Shown here: one piece after another, positions 60,184 to 64,000 of the stretch
How positions within the stretch are numbered: the first letter of the stretch is position 1
How the letters are laid out: every line of letters begins with the position of its first letter
Assembly (NCBI RefSeq): GCF_000373385.1
Contig: NZ_KB891316.1
Span: forward strand, 940,493 to 1,004,492
DNA: 64,000 nucleotides
DNA from: Thiobacillus thioparus DSM 505
GTDB taxonomy: Bacteria; Pseudomonadota; Gammaproteobacteria; Burkholderiales; Thiobacillaceae
Direction: 5' to 3'
Notes under the pieces: generated by a model
The model's input: only the letters and a program-made list of their open reading frames with translations
What the model was told of the DNA's origin: nothing
Database searches by the model: none
Program-made: the position numbers and the translations under genes

Positions 60184-61521
60184 TTGGACACCGCACACGC
60201 TAGCCGACCCGCGCCCGTCACCCTGGGCACATCCTTCAAATACTGGCTCAAGCTCGGCTTCATCAGCTTCGGCGGTCCCGCCGGCCAGATTGCGATCATG
60301 CACCACGAACTGGTGGACAAGCGCCGCTGGATTTCCGAGCAACGCTATCTGCACGCCCTCAACTACTGCATGCTGCTGCCCGGACCCGAGGCAACCCAAT
60401 TGGCGATCTACATCAGCTGGCTGATGCACGGCATCCGAGGCGGCGTGATCGCGGGCGTACTGTTCTTTCTGCCGTCCTTTCTGCTGCTGTCAGGGCTCGC
60501 CGGCCTGTATCTCGCCTACGGCACGCTACCGCTGGTGCAAGGGGTGTTCTACGGCATCCGGCCCGCGGTGGTGGCGATCGTACTCTTCGCCGCGTGGCGC
60601 ATCGGCAGCCGCGCCCTGAGAAACGACCTACTGTGGGGCATGGCGGCGCTGGCGTTCGCCGGCATTTTCGTTTTCAACGTCGCATTTCCGTGGATCGTGC
60701 TGGCCGCCGGCCTGCTCGGCGCCCTGGGCGGCAAACTCGCGCCACACAAGTTCAGGACAGGCGGGGGCCACGGCACCCGCCACGCACAGGCCGGGCCGGC
60801 GATCATCGACGACGATACCCCGCCGCCGGCACACGCGCGCTTCAGCTGGCGCAGGTTCGCGCTCACACTCGCTGCCTTCGTACTGATCTGGCTGGGTGCG
60901 ATGGGCACACTCCTGGGCATGCCCGCTCTCCAGGCCATGGGCGCGTTCTTCACCAAGGCGGCCTTCCTCACCATCGGCGGCGCCTATGCGGTGCTGCCCT
61001 ACGTCTACCAGGGTGGGGTCGAGCATTTCCACTGGCTCACCGGCCCACAAATGATGGATGGCCTGGCACTGGGCGAGACCACGCCCGGCCCGCTGATCAT
61101 GATCGTCACCTGGATCGGTTATCTCGGCGGCGTCTCCGGCCAAGTGTTCAGCAACCCGGTCGCGGCCGGACTGGCAGGAGCAGCGGTCGCAACTTTCTTC
61201 ACTTTCCTGCCGTCCTTCCTGTTCATCCTGGTGGGCGGCCCACTGGTCGAAGCCACCCGCGACGAACTGGCCTTCACCGCGCCGCTCACCGGCATCACCG
61301 CGGCCGTAGTGGGCGTCATCCTCAACCTCGCGGTATTCTTCGCCTGGCATGCCTTCTGGCCGCACGCCACGGCAGACGCGCCGTTCGCCGGCGGTTTCGA
61401 CGAACTCCCCATCATCGTCGCCGTGGCCGCGTTCATCGCGCTGTCGCGATACAAGGCTGGCATCATGCCGGTGATCGGCGTATGCGCCCTGCTCGGGCTG
61501 GCTTATTCGTTTTTCATGTGA
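60184..61521 (+). CDS. chrA: ChrA-family (CHR) transporter
   Basis: 445 residues, two-domain CHR-family membrane protein: LGFISFGGPAGQIAIMHHE (in part: FGGPAGQIA) begins the first half and TIGGAYAVLPY the second. Known CHR proteins export chromate, but a CHR member has been shown to take up inorganic carbon in Thiomicrospira-type autotrophs. Next to the form II RubisCO operon, that role fits. The start is TTG at 60184 with GGAG eight bases upstream. Confidence 0.85.
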   Translation: MDTAHASRPAPVTLGTSFKYWLKLGFISFGGPAGQIAIMHHELVDKRRWISEQRYLHALNYCMLLPGPEATQLAIYISWLMHGIRGGVIAGVLFFLPSFLLLSGLAGLYLAYGTLPLVQGVFYGIRPAVVAIVLFAAWRIGSRALRNDLLWGMAALAFAGIFVFNVAFPWIVLAAGLLGALGGKLAPHKFRTGGGHGTRHAQAGPAIIDDDTPPPAHARFSWRRFALTLAAFVLIWLGAMGTLLGMPALQAMGAFFTKAAFLTIGGAYAVLPYVYQGGVEHFHWLTGPQMMDGLALGETTPGPLIMIVTWIGYLGGVSGQVFSNPVAAGLAGAAVATFFTFLPSFLFILVGGPLVEATRDELAFTAPLTGITAAVVGVILNLAVFFAWHAFWPHATADAPFAGGFDELPIIVAVAAFIALSRYKAGIMPVIGVCALLGLAYSFFM

Positions 61522-61528
61522 GGATCGT

Positions 61529-61903
61529 ATGGAACCCGTTGCTCAACCCCTGAAACGCTGTGGATGCGGCAGTCCGACCGACAAATGCCCGGACCTGCCG
61601 CGCACCATCCAGCCTGCCAAGGTTAATCCCGACAACACGCTGGTGTTCGACGTGCGGCGCGAGGCCGATTACGCCGCGTCAAACGAGATCATCCCGGGTG
61701 CGCTGTGGAAAAATCCGGACAAGATCGACGCCTGGATCGGCGCCCTACCGCTCACGCAGGACGTGGTGATCTATTGCGTGCGCGGCGGCGCAGTGTCCAA
61801 TAACGTGGTCGATCGGCTGCAGGCTGCGGGCGTCAAGGCGCGCTTCATCGAGGGAGGCCTCGAGGCATACAAGGCGGCCGGCGGGAAAATCGCCCACAAG
61901 TAA
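61529..61903 (+). CDS. Rhodanese-like protein
   Basis: 124 residues, a single rhodanese domain with active-site loop CVRGGAVS and an N-terminal cysteine-rich segment CGCGSPTDKC. It follows the ChrA-family gene eight bases after its stop, so the two are co-transcribed. Sulfur transfer or chromate stress are possible roles; the exact one is unknown. Confidence 0.78.
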   Translation: MEPVAQPLKRCGCGSPTDKCPDLPRTIQPAKVNPDNTLVFDVRREADYAASNEIIPGALWKNPDKIDAWIGALPLTQDVVIYCVRGGAVSNNVVDRLQAAGVKARFIEGGLEAYKAAGGKIAHK

Positions 61904-61996
61904 GCCCCTGCCCGGAGCGAGTAGTTGACTAATTTGCTCGGTTATTCTATTGTGCGTCATCGCAATTAATTAATTATTTACTGCAAGGACTGCATC

Positions 61997-62329
61997 ATGG
62001 AACGCGAAATCAACGGCAAAATGGTCGAGACCGACCCCGAAGGCTATCTGGTCAACCTGGAAGACTGGTCCGAGGAACTGGCAGTCGAGCTGGCCAAGGA
62101 AGACAAGCTGGAGTTGGGTGAAAACCACTGGAAGATCATCCACTACATGCGTGACTTCTTCGCCCAGAACGGCACCGCTCCCAACTTGCGCTTCCTGCAG
62201 AAGGGCCTGAAAGAAGAATTCGGCCCGGAATGGGGCGAGAAGAAATTCCTGTTCGACCTGTTCCCGTTCGGCCCAGCCAAACAGGCTGGCCGCTACGCCG
62301 GCACCCCGAAGCCGACCGGCTGCGTTTAA
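61997..62329 (+). CDS. tusE: DsrC/TusE-family sulfur carrier
   Basis: 110 residues, starting MEREINGKMVETDPEGYL, with the C-terminal PTGCV cysteine. The second conserved cysteine of true DsrC, ten residues upstream, is glycine here (KQAGRYAG), so it is closer to TusE or a single-cysteine DsrC-like protein. It moves persulfide sulfur for tRNA thiolation or sulfur oxidation. A strong terminator follows. Confidence 0.85.
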   Translation: MEREINGKMVETDPEGYLVNLEDWSEELAVELAKEDKLELGENHWKIIHYMRDFFAQNGTAPNLRFLQKGLKEEFGPEWGEKKFLFDLFPFGPAKQAGRYAGTPKPTGCV

Positions 62330-62346
62330 GTTCTAGTCAGCTCGTC

Positions 62347-62374
62347 AAAAGCCCCGCTCTGCGGGGCTTTTTTT
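62347..62374. terminator. Bidirectional rho-independent terminator
   Basis: GCCCCGC-TCT-GCGGGGC with AAAA before and TTTTTTT after. It ends the DsrC/TusE gene and can serve the DUF486 gene on the other strand. Confidence 0.88.
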
Positions 62375-62381
62375 CGGCTGT

Positions 62382-62729
62382 TCAGGGATGGCTGCGGAAC
62401 ATGAAGTACACCGCCCCCACCATGCACAGTGCCGCCCACAGGAAATCCCACTTCAATTCCACTTTCATGTACAGCACAGCGAACGGCATGAATACCGCCA
62501 GCGCAATCACCTCCTGCATGATCTTCAGCTGCGGCAGACTCATCACGGTGTAGCCGATACGGTTGGCCGGCACTTGCAGCAGATATTCGAACAGGGCGAT
62601 GCCCCAACTGGCAAAAGCGGCGATCATCCAGGGCTTGTTGTTCATGTCCTTCAGGTGCGCATACCAGGCGAAGGTCATGAAGACATTGGAAAAGGTGAGC
62701 AGGATTAGGGTTTGCAGGGAGGCGGGCAT
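62382..62729 (-). CDS. DUF486 small membrane protein
   Basis: 115 residues, four predicted membrane helices, similar to the DUF486 group of the drug/metabolite transporter superfamily (FMTFAWYAHLKDM, RIGYTVMSLPQLKIMQE). Function unknown. ATG at 62727-62729 (MPASLQTL). Convergent with tusE across the terminator and divergent from purE. Confidence 0.78.
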   Translation of the reverse strand: MPASLQTLILLTFSNVFMTFAWYAHLKDMNNKPWMIAAFASWGIALFEYLLQVPANRIGYTVMSLPQLKIMQEVIALAVFMPFAVLYMKVELKWDFLWAALCMVGAVYFMFRSHP

Positions 62730-62820
62730 GATCGACGTCCGGAATCGCACGGCGCCATTGTAGGGAATCCGCACGCCGTCAGGCTGTTAAAATGCGGCCT
62801 TTCGCATTGCAAGGGTCAGC

Positions 62821-63318
62821 ATGATGAACGCGCCTCAGGTGGGTGTGGTGATGGGGTCTTCCAGCGATTGGGAAGTCATGAAACATGCGGCGATGCTGCT
62901 GAAGCAATTGGGCATCCACTTCGAAGCCAAGGTGGTGTCCGCGCACCGCACGCCGGACCTGCTGTTCGAGTATGCCGCCAGCGCCGAGGCGCGCGGGCTC
63001 AAGGCCATCATCGCCGGGGCGGGCGGTGCGGCCCATCTGCCTGGCATGATCGCATCCAAGACCATCGTCCCGGTGCTGGGCGTGCCGGTGCCGTCGAAAT
63101 ACCTCAAGGGCATGGATTCGCTGCTGTCCATCGTACAAATGCCGAAAGGCATTCCGGTCGCCACCTTCGCCATCGGCGAGGCGGGCGCGGCCAACGCGGC
63201 GCTGTTTGCCGCCTCGCTGATCGCCCGTTACGACGACGCTCTGGCGACCCGGCTCAACGAATTCCGCCGTAGCCAGTCGGACACGGTGATGGCGATGGAC
63301 CTGCCCGATGTCGAGTAA
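62821..63318 (+). CDS. purE: PurE, N5-CAIR mutase
   Basis: 165 residues, purine biosynthesis: converts N5-carboxyaminoimidazole ribonucleotide to [13 protein letters not shown] and SAHRTPD motifs carry the active-site residues, and [11 protein letters not shown] is conserved. A TTAAAAT sequence (62787-62793) and a small hairpin AATGCG/CGCATT lie upstream. The stop overlaps purK. Confidence 0.93.
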   Translation: MMNAPQVGVVMGSSSDWEVMKHAAMLLKQLGIHFEAKVVSAHRTPDLLFEYAASAEARGLKAIIAGAGGAAHLPGMIASKTIVPVLGVPVPSKYLKGMDSLLSIVQMPKGIPVATFAIGEAGAANAALFAASLIARYDDALATRLNEFRRSQSDTVMAMDLPDVE

Positions 63319-64000
63319 ACCGCTGCCCATCCTGCCCGGCGCGACGCTGGGGATCCTCGGCGGCGGCCAGCTCGGCCGCATGTTCACCATCGCCGCGCGC
63401 ACCATGGGCTACAAGGTCATGGTGCTCGACCCCGATGCTGCCAGCCCCGCTGGTCAGATGGCTGATGTGCACCTACGGGCAGACTATGCCGACCATGAGG
63501 CGTTGAAGCGGCTTGGCGAAGCCTGCGCCGCCGTCACCACTGAATTCGAGAATGTCCCCGCCGCGAGCCTGATCGAACTGGCGAATCATTGCCGGGTATC
63601 GCCCGGCGCCGACGCCGTCGCCATCGTGCAGGACCGCAGCCACGAGAAATCCTGGCTCGCCCAGAACGGCTTCGCCACCGCGCCGTTCGCGCTGGTCTAC
63701 AGCGAGGGGGACCTCGATGCCGGCATGGCCGACGTGGGGGCGCCCGCACTGCTCAAGGTCGCGCGCTTCGGCTACGACGGCAAGGGCCAGGCCCGCGTCA
63801 ACACACGCGAGGAAGCGCGCGCCGCGTTCCGCGAATTCGACGGCCAGCCCTGCGTTCTGGAAGGCTTCGTCAAGCTGGAACGCGAGGTGTCGGTGGTACT
63901 CGCCCGCAGCGATGCCGGCAAATGCGCACTGTTCCCGGTGGCCGAAAACCGCCACGAGAACGGCATTCTCGACGTCTCCATCGTCCCCGCCCGCGTGCCG
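63308..64000 (+). CDS. purK: PurK, N5-CAIR synthetase (partial)
   Basis: 231 codons visible and then cut by the window end. The N-terminal [11 protein letters not shown] nucleotide motif, the EFENVP segment and [12 protein letters not shown] of the ATP-grasp domain identify it. It makes N5-CAIR from AIR, ATP and bicarbonate. It overlaps the purE stop by 11 bases, so the two are coupled. Confidence 0.93.
   Translation, partial: MSSKPLPILPGATLGILGGGQLGRMFTIAARTMGYKVMVLDPDAASPAGQMADVHLRADYADHEALKRLGEACAAVTTEFENVPAASLIELANHCRVSPGADAVAIVQDRSHEKSWLAQNGFATAPFALVYSEGDLDAGMADVGAPALLKVARFGYDGKGQARVNTREEARAAFREFDGQPCVLEGFVKLEREVSVVLARSDAGKCALFPVAENRHENGILDVSIVPARVP

Overview
The window is a GC-rich chromosomal segment that reads like a sulfur-oxidising, chemolithoautotrophic betaproteobacterium of the Thiobacillus type. 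The evidence is a sulfide:quinone oxidoreductase, a DsrC/TusE protein and a rhodanese, a PEP-CTERM protein, and an unusually dense set of CO2-fixation genes: a form I RubisCO, a form II RubisCO, two cbbQ-cbbO activase pairs, an alpha-carboxysome operon and several candidate inorganic-carbon uptake systems. The genus is an inference from gene content, not from a marker gene.

Layout. 1-7.5 kb: housekeeping and stress genes (PsiE, AI-2E permease, TerC, HtpX, a LysR regulator of the NhaR type, PIN protein, thioredoxin, SQR). 7.8-10.2 kb: SulP anion transporter translationally coupled to a gamma-carbonic anhydrase. 10.2-17.7 kb: small ribbon-helix-helix gene and a six-gene hydrogenase-4-like membrane complex whose large subunit has lost all four nickel-iron ligand cysteines. 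17.8-19.7 kb: spermidine-synthase-like protein, a second ribbon-helix-helix paralogue and a DUF167 protein. 19.7-26.1 kb: cbbL-cbbS-cbbQ-cbbO (minus strand) divergent from cbbR. 26.4-32.3 kb: DAB-type CO2/bicarbonate uptake operon (DabB, a small membrane protein, DabA, a carboxysome-type PII protein). 32.3-40.2 kb: second CbbR divergent from csoS2-csoSCA-csoS4A-csoS4B-csoS1 (three copies)-ferritin-like-acRAF-mcdA-mcdB. No RubisCO genes lie in the cso operon itself. 40.4-54.4 kb: accessory region (PEP-CTERM protein, ChrB domain and His-rich permease, decayed gene fragments, UBP zinc finger, DsbA-NhaA fusion, ergothioneine genes, GST, GIY-YIG-like protein, MsrA/MsrB, diguanylate cyclase). 54.4-61.9 kb: cbbM-cbbQ-cbbO (minus) divergent from a third CbbR, followed by a possible structured RNA leader, a ChrA-family transporter and a rhodanese. 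62.0-64.0 kb: DsrC/TusE, DUF486, purE, purK (runs off the end).

How it fits together. SulP/gamma-CA, DAB and possibly the ChrA-family protein would accumulate bicarbonate. The carboxysome shell with CsoSCA would convert it to CO2 around RubisCO, acRAF would help RubisCO assembly and McdAB would distribute the carboxysomes. CbbQO pairs would reactivate the two RubisCO forms. In both RubisCO operons a terminator-like hairpin separates the RubisCO genes from cbbQ, which suggests stepped-down activase expression. Each of the three carbon-fixation modules has its own LysR regulator beside it.

Most notable: a well-formed -1 frameshift signal in csoS2, the hydrogenase-like complex without metal ligands next to bicarbonate-uptake genes, a candidate cloverleaf-like RNA before the ChrA-family gene, paired 19-nt operators before two ribbon-helix-helix genes, and a near-perfect tandem duplication of csoS1.
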